Assembly: GCA_008973525.1 (NCBI GenBank)
Contig: WACJ01000314.1
Location: 186,001 to 250,000, forward strand
Reading direction: 5' to 3'
Source of the DNA: Stenopsyche tienmushanensis
Taxonomy: Eukaryota; Arthropoda; Insecta; Trichoptera; Stenopsychidae
Length of the DNA stretch: 64,000 nt
Position numbers and translations under genes: made by a program. The notes beneath the pieces were generated by a model, which saw only the letters and a list, made by a program, of their open reading frames with translations, ran no database searches and had not been told where the DNA came from. Shown piece by piece: positions 1 to 11,001 of this stretch (within the stretch, counting starts at the first letter, position 1; every line of letters begins with the position of its first letter).

Positions 1-110
1 TGCCGATGACGAATAATGTTGGGCACGCCGGTGAGTGATTCTTCGTCTTCGGATATGTCTATACTAGACATATTATCAATATCTGATAAAGCATCTGAGG
101 TGTCTGCCAT
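1..110 (-). CDS. Possible N-terminus of an acidic protein, cut by the window edge
   Basis: Reading the minus strand from an ATG at 110-108 gives 36 uninterrupted codons to the window edge, starting MADTSDALSDIDNMSS and continuing through IDISEDEES. The composition (Asp, Glu, Ser rich with spaced hydrophobics) looks like a disordered N-terminal tail of a real protein rather than random AT-rich translation. The ATG context (aaaatATGG) is acceptable for an animal start. No domain is visible and I do not recognise the family. The plus strand here contains a GTGAGT donor-like string, so a plus-strand exon end is an alternative reading. Too short to be sure. Confidence 0.4.
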   Translation of the reverse strand, partial: MADTSDALSDIDNMSSIDISEDEESLTGVPNIIRHR

Positions 111-527
111 ATTTTCGTGGTATATAACTGGTGAAGAATATATTTGAATGAATATATATTTTGAATAAAATAAATAGATTGTTTTACGTTAAAAAAATAC
201 GAACCTCTTTCTATTATATAATATTTGAAAAAATCTCGCGTGTCACAGTTGCAAGTCACAATCAAGGAACTTCGGGTTTAGAGCACTCAGACCGTCGAGA
301 TGGTACGATTGACAATAAATGAACCAAGAGCAATATGCCAATAAGTTATGTGCAAAGAGTAAGTATGACTTATAATTTGAAAGCATGATGTTTTGAACCA
401 ATAATATTGGTTAGAATAAGACCAATAGAAAACGTCTCTTTATTTTGGGAGATGAACAGAAAAAAGTAAAAACAATCGTTTCTATTGAATAAATAGTGAA
501 AAAATGGAAATATCTTCTCTATTGTTT
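111..527. other. AT-rich intergenic DNA, possible promoter of the left-edge gene
   Basis: No exon-like open frame or recognisable repeat is visible. If the left-edge ATG is real, its 5' UTR and promoter would lie here on the minus strand. Confidence 0.4.
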
Positions 528-1267
528 AATAGTACTTAAAATAAATGTTCTAAAAAGCAATCAAAAAAGAGTCTTCTCAATTGCATTTTTTAGTACTAAA
601 ATCTTTTCAAATATTTAGTTCCATTTATGGTTAAAATAAACATGTCACAGATGACATATTACATGTAATAAAAAAAGGTCGATGTAATTTGTTACAATGT
701 GGAGAAATTTCAAAATATATATATGAATAGTTACGTGCCGTCTGACTTTTGTGTTTTTCATAATGAAAAAGTAAATTTGAATCATAGAATAAATAATCTG
801 TACACGAAGTTATACTTCACGTCAATCGCCAGTGAGTGGTACCACAAATAAGATGTAATTTATCCAAAATGTATATAAATCATCATGTATCATTACAATG
901 TATATATATATTATTCAAAAACGTTTATAGTACTTAAAATAAATGTTCTAAAAAGCAATAAAAAAAGAGTCTTCTCAATTGCATTGTCTTAGACTAAAAT
1001 CTTTTCAAACATTTAATTCCATTCATCGTTATAATAAACATGTCACAGATGACATATTACATGTAATAAAAAAAGGTCGATGTAATTTGTTACAATATAT
1101 TGTGTTTTTCATAATGAAAAAGTAAATTTAAATCATAGAATAAATAATCTGTACGCGAAGTAATACGCTACGTCAATCGCTAGTGATTGATACCACAAAT
1201 AAGATGTAATCTATCCAAAAAATATATAAACCATCATGTATCATTACAATGTATTATTCAAAAAGAT
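528..1267. repeat. Two-copy direct tandem duplication, period about 398 bp
   Basis: The block beginning agtacttaaaataaatgttc at 530 restarts at 929 and both copies run collinearly to a shared end around tgtatcattacaatgta (about 905 and 1250). The second copy lacks roughly 50-60 bp that the first carries just after gttacaatgtgg (near 700-750). Point differences are scattered through both. No coding potential is visible. Confidence 0.85.
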
Positions 1268-2995
1268 ATGTAAAAAAAAAAAAATATATATATATGTGTT
1301 GCATCCCATATGGACCACACAGACCGCGTCGGGCACCGGTGACTGATGGCCTAAAATAGGTTCTATTTAATTTTTTTTTTAATTTTGACCACAATTTATA
1401 ATCCTTATATATAAATATATAATATAGAACTAAATTCATATAATGGCCTGGCGGGTCATTTTTGAAAAATGCCCTTGGCGCGATACGTGTTAACCGTCTC
1501 AGATTCACATGCATATGGGTAGCATTGATTTGGATAATATATACAGACAATACAATAATAAACATATAAAACACCATGGAAAATTTACAGAACACATTGA
1601 CGTCAATAAAAGCATTAATTCGCAATATATACATATTAAAATAATGTTAGATTACATAAATGGACGATATGTATTTTTTGAATTTGTGTGAACGTTAGTT
1701 GTTGTGCATACAAAAAGTGTTATATAACAAATATCACAAAAACAAGCTTTCAATGCTATTCTAATTTCAACGTCCTCGAATATTAATTATAATAAGTTTA
1801 GAATATTCATATATGCATTGATGTAAATTGTCTTGTTTGCATTATATTGCGTAGCATGTTATCGATATTGAAATAGTTCAAGGTAAAATTCAAAGGGATA
1901 GAAATGGGTTGACAATAGGAACGTTTGGAATTGCAAAATAAGCACGTCCATGCTATCTGTGTGGATTATCTCTATGCGAAAAAGCATTGTGCGTCAGAAT
2001 GCACCACCTGAAATACCCGACAGCATCAAAACCAATAATTTGCCATATGTATCAATTCTGATACATTCATATGTAATATGCCATCACCCCCATAACCAAA
2101 CATTCGTACCTGGTATGTGTCTGATAATACATACGCGAAGGTGGACTGGGTGGTCAAAGCGACAACCCCCCTTTAGGCAGACACGCCATCGTATAATATT
2201 CCATGGGTAAATTTCTGTGAAATTAATAACATTCAAAGTAAATGTAATTTTGAAGATAGTCAAACTGTTATGCAAATCGACAAGGCGATTTGATTCAAAG
2301 GCTATTTACAATTGGATTTAGATAGTCTAATCGATTGTAAATCAAAGTTATATTGCAATATTGCAAGCTGAAAAAAATGCTCTCGTATTTTTGGTACAAT
2401 TATGTGCAATTTACATAGGGCTTCGAACCGTTATATTTTTCATTTCATTTGTATTTCTAGAAAATGTCAATAATTTTGAGCTATCCACGTAGATTACAAA
2501 TATAACATAATTAATTAATTAAAGGTATAATAATTAGAATTATTAGTATATGATAACATAATTTATTAAAGGAAAAGCTATTGACTTCGTGCTTATTAGC
2601 TGGAAGTTCGGAAGTCGCAGCTCGGAGTAAATAACACGAGGAAACCAATTGAAATCTGGGAGTACCAGTCTGCGTACATAGCAAATATTAGGGTGACCGA
2701 AAAGTAATAGGAATTTTAATACAGTTACAAAAAGCACATTTATTAAATAAATAACTTAAAATCTAATCTTGCAAGTTAGAATTTGTGTTGACAATAATAT
2801 TATTTAAAGTATTGATTTAATAGAACAATTAACAAGATGAACATAGAGTTAAGACGATAGTATTATGATGATATTATATCAACACAAAAATCAATCAAAC
2901 TCTCTTCTGCGCAAGACGTTTACCGAACCAATAAAATCGGCTTTATAGATTACTGATTTTCGGTTAAGTTCCGATTCGAATATAAGCTAATTGTA
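1268..2995. other. Non-coding stretch with no identified gene
   Basis: Mostly AT-rich. An open plus-strand frame at 1950-2210 has slightly higher GC but no recognisable domain. Around 2688-2710 the string ttagggtgaccgaaaagtaa matches the edge of a mariner-like remnant near 50738, so it is probably a terminal-repeat fragment. Confidence 0.5.
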
Positions 2996-3440
2996 TTAGG
3001 TTGTCCCGTAAGTCTTTTTCGCAAATGAACACAGATCTATTCATAGCCATGATTGAAGAAAACACGCAATATACAGTTCGCGAAATAACTAACAAGTTAG
3101 AAATTCCGCGAACATCCGTCCATAACTTCAGCGTATTTCAACATGCGATCTTCTTCTTCAATGACATAATAGCCAACTTTTTTTTGAACAGACTTATCAC
3201 TGGAGATGAAAGTTGGATATACTATGAGAATATCCAACGTAAACGGTCTTGGACCAAGGGTACTGAAGCTTTAACTGTAGCTAAACATGGCCTTCATCCA
3301 AAAAAAGTTTTGCTTTGCATTTGGTGGGACTGGAAAGGGGTAGTTTATTATGAGCTACTTCAGCAAGGTGAAACGATCAATCCAACAAAATATTGTTTCC
3401 AACTAGACAATCTTCCGGATTATCCGTTAAGTCCTCCAAG
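2996..3440 (+). mobile_element. Mariner copy 1, internally deleted and non-autonomous
   Basis: It starts with a mariner-like terminus (ttaggttgtcccgtaagtc) that runs straight into transposase frame. The N-terminal helix-turn-helix part (AMIEENTQYTVREITNKLEI PRTSVHN) is fused to the catalytic block ITGDESWIYYEN, followed by KKVLLCIWWDWKGVVYYELL. The stretch normally lying between the HTH and the first catalytic aspartate is replaced by about 20 residues (SVFQHAIFFFNDIIAN). The frame is open for 155 codons but lacks the later catalytic aspartates and C-terminus, so no active enzyme is expected. A copy with the same junction lies at 10594. Confidence 0.85.
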
Positions 3441-3619
3441 ATTATCCGATAAGTCCTCATTTGGCTAAATATATTTGTATTGCACACGTAAAATTATGTT
3501 TATTAACAATCAATTCCAGAAGAATAAAATTCAACAAGTCTTGATATAAAATATTTTTTGATTCCTCATTTCATCTCTTTTATATTTAAGATTTTTTTCC
3601 CGATAAATAAATGCTGCAT

Positions 3620-4110
3620 CGATCTGTAGATAATCCGTTTGGAGTACCACTAAACATTTAAAAGAGATTTTATACCGTTAGACCCAATCGAGGGGTTGGT
3701 TTTTGTAGCTGCCCTTTTGAAAGCCATTGTCTTTTGCGTTTTTGATTTGAGTACAACACCCACTTTTCATCTCCAGTCACAAAATAGTGTATAAACGGTT
3801 GTTTCTTCTCTTAATCGATTAAATCATAACACGGACTCGTGCGCACCTTGATCTCATCAGTATAGACGTACTGTATCCAGATCCCCTGTTTTATGATCTT
3901 TCCTATTTTTTTCAAGTGTATTTGAATACGTTTCTGGAAGTATTCAAGCTTGTCTGTTAATTCTCATATAATCTATGTTGGATTTGATTCAATTTCAGCA
4001 CGCAGGATATCGTCATCCATTTTAACTTTTCTCTCACTTTGAACCTTATTTTTCAAAGCTATTTTTCAAAGTCACATTTGATCTGGTATTATCGTCGTGA
4101 AAAATAATGT
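3620..4110 (-). mobile_element. Degraded mariner remnant, second lineage
   Basis: Minus-strand translation gives FVTGDEKWVLYSNQKRKRQW, which is the mariner first-catalytic-Asp region (TGDEKW) followed by a PTPRLGL stretch. Stops and frameshifts surround it. The sequence differs from the 2996 and 10594 copies, so it belongs to another mariner subfamily. Confidence 0.7.
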
Positions 4111-4726
4111 CCTTCGTATTCATTAAAAGGAATTAATTTAAAATAAATTGCTGGTATAGTCTGTCTAATTATTCACAGTATATAGGGGCATTAATTGTTT
4201 TATTTGATTTATATTATATTTGATTGATGAATGACTCATTTTTATGATCCGGCGAGCAAAGATCCGCATAAAATCGGATTATGCAATAAGTTATTATGCG
4301 ACAATTATGAAGATATCTTAAATTGTTTTGTCAATATTCAATGTTCCTGCGAGTTGTCGAGAGTGCATTTACCATGGCTCGAAGTTGTTCACCATTAATT
4401 TCATTGGGAGCGTTCGACGTGGAGTTCATCTTCGAGGGACGAATTCTCAGAATTCTCAGAACTTATTACAGCACATACAACCCGTTCGAGATTTGAAGAC
4501 AACTTCAATATTCGCTAGACAAATATTATTAGTCGCGATAGTTGCACGGTTCCCTTTTTTTAAATTCACACAACGAGCAAAAAAAAAATCTCAGTTTGTC
4601 AAATCAGCTACAAAATATATATCTTGAATTTTTTGTATTCGATCGACGATTTAAAAGATGAAGTTTTGCACTTGAACCAGAAAAAGCAAGATCACGCGCA
4701 TCAGACTCTCCACCTATGTATCCATA
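4111..4726. other. Intergenic, nothing identified
   Basis: A 99-codon open plus frame at 4328-4627 has no domain, biased codons or splice context to support it. Confidence 0.4.
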
Positions 4727-5230
4727 CAGGATGTTTTACACATGGACCGACAATATTTTTTGGGGGTTAGGGCAGCCTTTTGCTACGTTTCGCACATAGG
4801 CCTTATGGTAAAGGTGGCGCTTATTCCTTAAATTAGTATTTATTTTGTGGGCATCTCTGTCGTGTAAATTAATTATTCTGCGCGCCCCTAGATAAAAAAA
4901 ATCGACATAGTGCGAGCCACAGAATAGGGTCGCTGAAAGAATTAATTTACACGACAGATATGCCAACTTTTGTACGTCCCTAGACAAAGAAATCCATTGG
5001 TGTCAGATCTGGGGACCGTCCGAGCCACGGAATAGGATCACCGAAAGAATTAATTAACACTTGCTAACGAACGAATAACGAATTAATTTAATACAATGGC
5101 TTTTAATTGCATCGTCTTCTTAAGACTAATTGACCTGGATGGAATGTTCTAATGCAGAGGAGTCAAACTCAAAAGCTAACATGGGCCAAAATAAAAAAAA
5201 GCAAAGTAACGCAAGTTTATATTAATAATA

Positions 5231-5695
5231 GATTGTCCCGTTAGGAATGTCGTTTTTTTCATACTTACTTTTTGACCATAAGTTGTATCTCAGTCATTCA
5301 TTCGCTAACGCGTATTGTATATTTTATTAGTCAAACGGCATTTCAATATGGTGGATTTTGTACCGAACAAACAATTTACGCGAAATTGTACACTGCACGA
5401 ATATCTTCAAAAAAATAATGCAGCAACTGCAACTAAAAATATTTTTGATACACTCGGAGAATTTTTAACTGTTTGTCAATGCCAGAGATGGTTTAAACAA
5501 TTTTAACAGTTGAGCTGGAAAGTTCATAGGCTAACATAGAAAAAAAAAATTGATAGAATTTAAAAAAAAAAATTCAATAGATGGGGAAAAGTTGTATCTA
5601 CTGAAGGAGAATACCTTGTATCGTTGTATTGTGTGTTGAATGTTGTTTGAATTTAACTCTTTCATTTAAAAAACGACATTCCTAACGGAACAATC
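5231..5695 (+). mobile_element. Complete non-autonomous mariner (465 bp) with TIRs and TA target duplication
   Basis: Terminal inverted repeats start GATTGTCCCGTTAGGAATG on the left and GATTGTTCCGTTAGGAATG on the right, about 28 bp with one mismatch, and TA dinucleotides flank both ends. Inside, the plus frame at about 5349-5503 encodes a mariner N-terminal HTH piece: NMVDFVPNKQF, then AATATKNIFDTLGEF, then CQRWFKQF. No catalytic domain is present, so it is a deletion derivative that needed another element's transposase. Confidence 0.85.
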
Positions 5696-5774
5696 TAATA
5701 TATATACGTTTGAATTTAAAACTTGCTAAGTGTCAGGGTTGTAGAAATAGAATTTTGTTTGATTAAAATTAATA

Positions 5775-6009
5775 GTGTCAGGTATAGAGACCGTGCGAGC
5801 CATGGAATGGGGTACGCCCCCAGACAAAGAAATCCAGTGGTGTCAGATCTGGAGACCGTGCGAGCCATGGAATGGGGTACGCCCCCAGGCAAAGAAATCC
5901 AGTGGTGTCAGATCTGGAGACCGTGCGAGCCATGGAATAGGGTACGCCCCCAGGCAAAGAAATCCAGTGGTGTCAGATCTGGAGACCGTGCGAACCACGG
6001 AATAGGGCC
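5775..6009 (-). repeat. 65-bp tandem repeat made from a transposase catalytic motif
   Basis: Units begin with gtgtcag at 5775, 5840, 5905 and 5970, an exact 65-bp spacing, about 3.6 copies. Each unit on the minus strand encodes LARSPDLTPLDFF. Because 65 is not a multiple of three, successive units fall in different frames, so the array cannot be a functional protein repeat. Single copies of the same segment occur at about 4990-5040 and 54760-54810. Confidence 0.9.
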
Positions 6010-6458
6010 GCCAAAAAAATAATTTACACGACAGAGGTACCCATAAAAGAAATTCTAATTAAAGGAAAAAGTTCCACCTTTGCAAAAATGAAAAAGTAAA
6101 TGTTACTTCAGACAACTACAGTTGAAATACGGAAAGGGTGTCGTGCGTGTATACGAAGCAGATGTGGGTAATTTGAACAAATTTTGTAAAAATATTTAAT
6201 AAAAACATCTTAAACAGCATAAAAAATACTTTATTAGCCCTGACTCTCGCAATGATTTGTTTGACATGTAGCATATTGTTGGAAAGGATATAATCTAGAG
6301 AACTTTTTAAAACTAAACTATGTTCAAGATAGTAACAACCCTAAGGTTGTCGAAATACATTAAACAGCACTTAGAACATAGGGCCTATGTGTGAAACGTA
6401 GCAAAAGACCCCCTTAATCCCCAACAGAAATTTGTTTGTCCATGTGCAAAACATCCTT

Positions 6459-7440
6459 TATATATACGCGCAAATATTAAGCGTTTAATGGATATGAACT
6501 TATCGACCGGTGTTCTACTCAAATGTCTGATGACATTTAAAATCTATTTATGACTTATAACGATGTGGTCATCTATCATCTGATGACTTTTGGACTCGGA
6601 TTCTGCACGGAAACCAAGTCTATTTAAACATTATGATGAGTAATTTTAAATTAGATTACTAGGTAGATATAAATCGTAAAATTTTTCCATGATCTCTATA
6701 GTAAATCAATATCAACAATAAATGGTAATTATGTATCACTCCATTTTACATTATCAACCAAAATATGAGCTTTTGTATAAAAGGCCGAATCTTCTCAAGC
6801 TTACCTTAATTCTTATTTCATAAGGTCAAACGATTTAGTAATTAGATAATCTACAATGCTTGATGGACTTGGTTATTTTAATTAGCATATGTGAAAAATT
6901 GGATAGTTTAAATCTAGATCGTCAGGGAAAACAATAAATATTTAGCCGAAATGATTAGCTCTGTTATGTACTCACCTTTCCTGGTACATTCATTTTTTTT
7001 TCCTTCCATAATAATTATCAACATATCTGAATACCATAGAATAAATAGTCATCGCGACTTACGCTTTCAACTGTTAGAAATTAGCAAATGAAACGCATTA
7101 TCAAAGATCGGATTAATTCGGCTTTTAAAATTAGTTATTAATTAATCTGGATTTAAGCCCGAACGAATTCAAGCTTGTTGTGCCAATAATTGTCGAATGA
7201 AATAGTTTGATTTAACCAGTATATCAATAAGCAGTATGCAAAATTTCATAACGATTAACAATTACCTTTTATGATATGGATCCAAATAGTTCGGCATAAC
7301 TTGTACTCCCCATTTGGGCAAAGTTTCGTCATTGAGCGTCCTGAAAGCAAGAAAACAGTAAGATATATATCATTTTTCTTATGCATCAAAATGTATGAAT
7401 TCATATGGATTAACAAGTTCTTATGGAATACTAGTAAGCT
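6459..7440. other. Intergenic, nothing identified
   Basis: AT-rich sequence without exon-like frames or recognisable repeats. Confidence 0.4.
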
Positions 7441-7444
7441 CCTT

Positions 7445-7700
7445 ATCTGATATACAAACATTAATATTTGTTTGTTCGTATTTAATGCGCTGCCATACCG
7501 TTCATCCGATTGCGATAAAACTTTGACAAATTATTGTTTATACTTGTGGGAATAACATAAGCATGGCAAAAATATTGTTTGTGTGCGCAATTTGTTATGC
7601 AAGACGTTTGGTTTATGCGCTATATTGGCGCATATTGGTTTGGTGGTTGCTAAGGTAAATATGCGTATGCGCGCCGCCTTATTTTTGTCACTTAACCCTT
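7445..7700 (+). mobile_element. Helitron-like fragment A
   Basis: The strings atttgtttgttcgtatttaa, ccgattgcgataaaactttg and gcatattggtttggtggttg recur in diverged form near 14975-15075 and 31020-31165. The opening followed by a conserved 'gcgataaaac' box resembles Helitron-type 5' regions of insects. No Rep/helicase coding sequence is present. The assignment rests on resemblance only. Confidence 0.3.
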
Positions 7701-7742
7701 TTATTAGTGAGCTAATTTCAAATCGTCATAAACTTAGATGCT

Positions 7743-8060
7743 ATTGTAACGTTGAGGCGGGGGCGCTCTCGGGAGCAGTCTTCGGGCGACTCCCCGTCCA
7801 TACGTGCTCATCAGGATGGATGCGCTAGCGCACGGACGCTATGTTGCTGGACGAATGGATGGGAATAGACGGGCGTCGAATAGAAATACTCTATTATCTA
7901 AAAATCTATTTATTCAAAAGAGAGAGAGAGATCTGGCTGCAGGAAGGACGACCTCCCGCATCCAAGGCTAACCGACGACTCTCCCCGACTCCCGCGCGTC
8001 ACTGCTCAACCGGCAACGGTACACGTGCAAGTTGCCGTAGTCGCCGATTTTTTAAAAATG
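7743..8060. repeat. GC-rich LTR fragment, related to the solo LTR at 11030
   Basis: Shares collinear blocks with 11066-11400: gaggcgggggcgctctcggg, ggacgaatggatggga, gagagagag, then tctggctgcagga, gacgacctcccgca and cgcgcgtcac. It is much GC-richer than its surroundings. No clean target duplication was found here, so it is probably a truncated copy. Open frames across it are by-products of the GC content. Confidence 0.7.
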
Positions 8061-8869
8061 GAACTCGTAACAGTATACAACAGCGAAAAAACAGTTTGCT
8101 CAGAACAAAGCAATCCATGGTTAATAGGGGTTGTTTTTGTAATTTTAACAATTAAATAATGGTTTTATAAAGAGAAATTACCAAAGGTGAGATCATCATT
8201 TAAAAAATACATATGTTGTTCCATAAAATGATGTAGTGATTTTCAGAACCTCTAATATTGAGCTAATAAACGACCCTTTTCGCTACCGTTGACGAAACAC
8301 TTTGTATGCAAAAAGCAATAAGCTTCGAGTTCGACGAATAAGATTTATATGCATTTGTGAAATTCCATCTATTCAATTTTGCTTTCGATTCTCGCACAAG
8401 CAGTTGTATTAATTCATCATGAACGGTTTCAAAAACACAAGACAAGCTAGGAATATTTAATATGGGGAAATACTCAGGGAATACAAATCAGAATAATCTC
8501 TATCAAAACGTCCAGACTTGCATATTAAAACCTTGGCAATCATGTCAAAGAATCATATGTAATGAAACTCATTTTGAAATACTCGATGCAAGCTATTCGT
8601 GGAACTCTATCTGTAGCAGTATTTAATTATTACATAGTATACCTCGGTATACAGCCGCTCTTTATACGACATTTCGCTATAGCGGCCTTCTTTAATTATT
8701 AGGATTTACACAATGTTTCTTTATGCGTGCAAAAAAAAAGTTGTACTATTAGCGACCTTTGGTTTAGTTTGGTACGATTGTAGAGATTCATTCAAATAGA
8801 TACTATTTACTTATTCCCTTTACAAGCGAGCAAATTGCACACCACATGCAAATGCCAATCTAATTTTGT
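8061..8869. other. Intergenic with a short pogo-like non-coding piece
   Basis: Around 8640-8760 the strings gtatacagccgctctttata and tatagcggcc resemble the 'tataacgg/tatagcgg' ends seen in the pogo-like pieces at 9512 and 12593. Otherwise nothing is recognised. Confidence 0.35.
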
Positions 8870-9166
8870 ATAACGAATTAATTTAAGACAATGGCTTTTA
8901 ATTGCATCATCATCTTAAGACTGATTGACCTGGATGGAATGTTCTAATGCAGAGGAGTCAAACACAAAAGCTAACATGGGCCAAATTTAAAAAAAAGCAG
9001 AGTAACGTATGTTTATATTAATAATAGATTGTCCCGTTAAGAATGTCGTTTTTTTCATACTTACTTTTTGACCGTAAGTTGTATCTCAGTCATTCATTCG
9101 CTAATGTGCATTGTATATTTTATTAGTCAAACAGCATTTCAATATGGTGGATTTTGTACCGAATGA
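8868..9166 (+). repeat. Duplicated segment containing a truncated mariner MITE
   Basis: About 300 bp matches 5075-5377 with few differences. The shared piece includes flanking DNA (cctggatggaatgttctaat, then gcagaggagtcaaac) plus the left TIR of the 465-bp mariner MITE (gattgtcccgttaagaatg at about 9028). It stops inside the mariner HTH frame at gtggattttgtaccgaatg. Insertion of the mariner therefore came before the duplication. Confidence 0.85.
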
Positions 9167-9510
9167 AATTGCATAAGAATTTGCGGGATGATGAAAATAA
9201 ACGGCTATTATTATTTATGCGGAGATCTAATAGCTACTTTTATATCGATTAAATAAATCAACGTCTATCATTTCATCGTTTCGAGAAATTAATATTGAGA
9301 ATGAAATTCCATCACCTGAATCGTTTTCACATTTTCTGAATACCGTCATAGTTTGTCGCGAATATGTGCAACAGTTTGAATATCCAATTAAATGCAACAA
9401 GTGGTGCATTTATTTGAAATTGCAATTTGCCCTCTAAAAATGTAGCAAAACATTTTATATTTCGTCGTATCATTGTGCAAAAAAAAAAACCATAACCAAA
9501 TCTCAATATA
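9167..9510. other. Intergenic, nothing identified
   Basis: No supported feature is visible. Confidence 0.35.
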
Positions 9511-9511
9511 C

Positions 9512-9660
9512 AGACGAGTCTGCTATAAAGAACATTTCTATACTGACTTTATTGTTATATAATCTCCGATTTTTAGCGGCGGTCTCTCCTATAACGGACA
9601 ATTATGTTTTAGTCATAATTTAGAGAGACCGTACTTTTATAGCCGTCGAATCATTTATCA
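9512..9660. mobile_element. Pogo/Tigger-like terminal piece, copy 1
   Basis: The string gtctgctataaagaacattt through gcggtctctcctataacgga to tttatagccgtcga is nearly repeated at 12593-12745, next to a Tigger transposase remnant. That neighbour suggests the family assignment. Non-coding. Confidence 0.6.
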
Positions 9661-10146
9661 TCAACTTAATCGATTCGATTTTTTAAAGCAGACTTGTTGA
9701 CTTAAAAAAAAATACGCTGGTCAAAAAGATGTATTCAATTTGACTATCGCATATGATCAGCGATAGATGCAAATTACAACGTGTAATCAAAACACCGACA
9801 GCGTCTATTTACATCCAGCATTCGTTGCTTGTAAAAAAATATTTGAACGCATTGAGTTAATATGAGTTTTATAAAATTGCCCAATGATTAAAAACAAATA
9901 ATACATTACAGGCAATAAAAAAATATACGAATAAATTATAAATGCGTACATTTCGTTCTGTGTTTACACAATTTTAATAAAACACGGCCCAATGATAAAT
10001 TGGTCCAACTGGTTATTAAAAATACAATAACTGACGATACTGCATTTAACAATCAAACACACATTTAAAATTAGTAAAACTCCAATACAAGAAAATATTG
10101 TCTTTTCAAATGACATAGGCCATTTTTCTATAATAGAATATGGTAC
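9661..10146. other. Intergenic, nothing identified
   Basis: AT-rich, without supported features. Confidence 0.35.
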
Positions 10147-10560
10147 CAGAGCTAGAGTAGAGAGGTACGAAGCCCCTGTGACAAATATCTAATTGCCTGC
10201 CTAATATAGTCCCAAAAGTACCCGACCTAACATATAGATGCCGGTTGTTTTTAAAAAATATTATGATAGAAAGTGTCTGTCTAATAAACCTTAAGTTTCA
10301 AGATTTTGTAACTTATATCTAAAAAAAAACCAGCTAAGATCAAAAAAGGCCCCGGATACGCTACGTATCCCCGAAAATGCTGCAAAAAAAACCCTAAAAG
10401 AGTGGCCACAAGGTCTGTGTGTCCATCCGGTCCGCATTTCGGATCGCTGACATTACGAATGAGCGCCTCCCGATTGGACGCCGTGCCCGAACATGTCCAC
10501 AAAACGATTACGAACTCTCATTACAAAACGAAGTGGTCCGAAGAAGATGGATCGGACTGA
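10147..10560. mobile_element. hAT-like MITE (CGTAAC family), degraded copy
   Basis: Collinear pieces with the copies at 15731-16252, 28229-28738 and 57146-57330: tacgaagcccctgtgacaa, cccaaaagtacccgacctaa, ccggtccgcatttcgga and acgaatgagcgcctcc. The better-preserved ends of the family read cagagccgtaactaggg and its partner caggcgcgtaacaaggg, a hAT-style inverted pair. No transposase is present. Confidence 0.6.
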
Positions 10561-10593
10561 TGGATAGTAAAATTCCAATCATGGACAGGTATA

Positions 10594-11001
10594 TTAGGTT
10601 GTCACATAAGTTTATTTCGCAAATTAACACAGATCTAATCATAGCCATGGTTGAAGAAAGCCCGCGACATACTGTTCGCGAAATAGCTAACAAGTTAGAA
10701 ATTCCACGAACATCCGTCCATAACTTCAGCGTATTTCAACATGCGATCTTCTTCTTCAATGACATAATAGCAAATCTTTTTTGAAGAGACTAGACACTGG
10801 AAATGAAAGTTGGATACTCTATGAGAATATCCAACGTAAACGGTCTCGGACCAAGGGTACAGAAGCTTTAACTGTAGCTAAACCTGGCCTATACCCAAAA
10901 AAAGTTTTGCTATGCATTTTGTGAGACTGGAAGGGGGTAGTTTATCATAAGCTACTTCAGCAAGGTAAACGATCAATCCAACAAAATATTGTTTCCGCCT
11001 A
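10594..11001 (+). mobile_element. Mariner copy 2 with the same internal deletion as copy 1
   Basis: Starts with ttaggttgtcacataagttt and follows the 2996 copy through the same abnormal junction (RTSVHNFSVFQHAIFFFND). It then loses frame (stop soon after) though the DNA still carries the GDESWI-like and KKVLLC-like segments. It ends abruptly at ttgtttccgc, where hAT sequence begins. Confidence 0.85.

Larger units (their letters stand above)
4727..6458 (-). mobile_element. Long-TIR DDE transposon remnant with nested insertions
   Basis: The left end (gatgttttacacatgg, through ttttgctacgtttcgcacat, to about 4815) recurs inverted at the right end (6369-6458), giving imperfect terminal inverted repeats of about 85-90 bp. 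A TA flanks each side, as expected for the IS630/Tc1/mariner superfamily. Minus-strand translation inside gives W-L-ARSPDLTPLDFF-x-WG, the third-catalytic-Asp motif of this superfamily. The interior is rearranged: a mariner MITE sits at 5231-5695 and the motif-bearing segment is tandemly repeated at 5775-6009. A further copy of the family lies at 54729-55275. Confidence 0.65.

Noticed and set aside
4990..5045. A tRNA or small RNA gene suggested by the dispersed GC-rich 65-bp segment
   Set aside because: It encodes a clear transposase motif on the minus strand and has no cloverleaf-like pairing.
5775..6009. CRISPR-like array
   Set aside because: Repeats are directly adjacent 65-bp units with no unique spacers, and the genome is an animal's.
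5723..6022. Plus-strand frames with repeated CQIWRP / VSDLE units
   Set aside because: Antisense reading of the 65-bp tandem array. The transposase motif is on the minus strand, and the unit length breaks frame.
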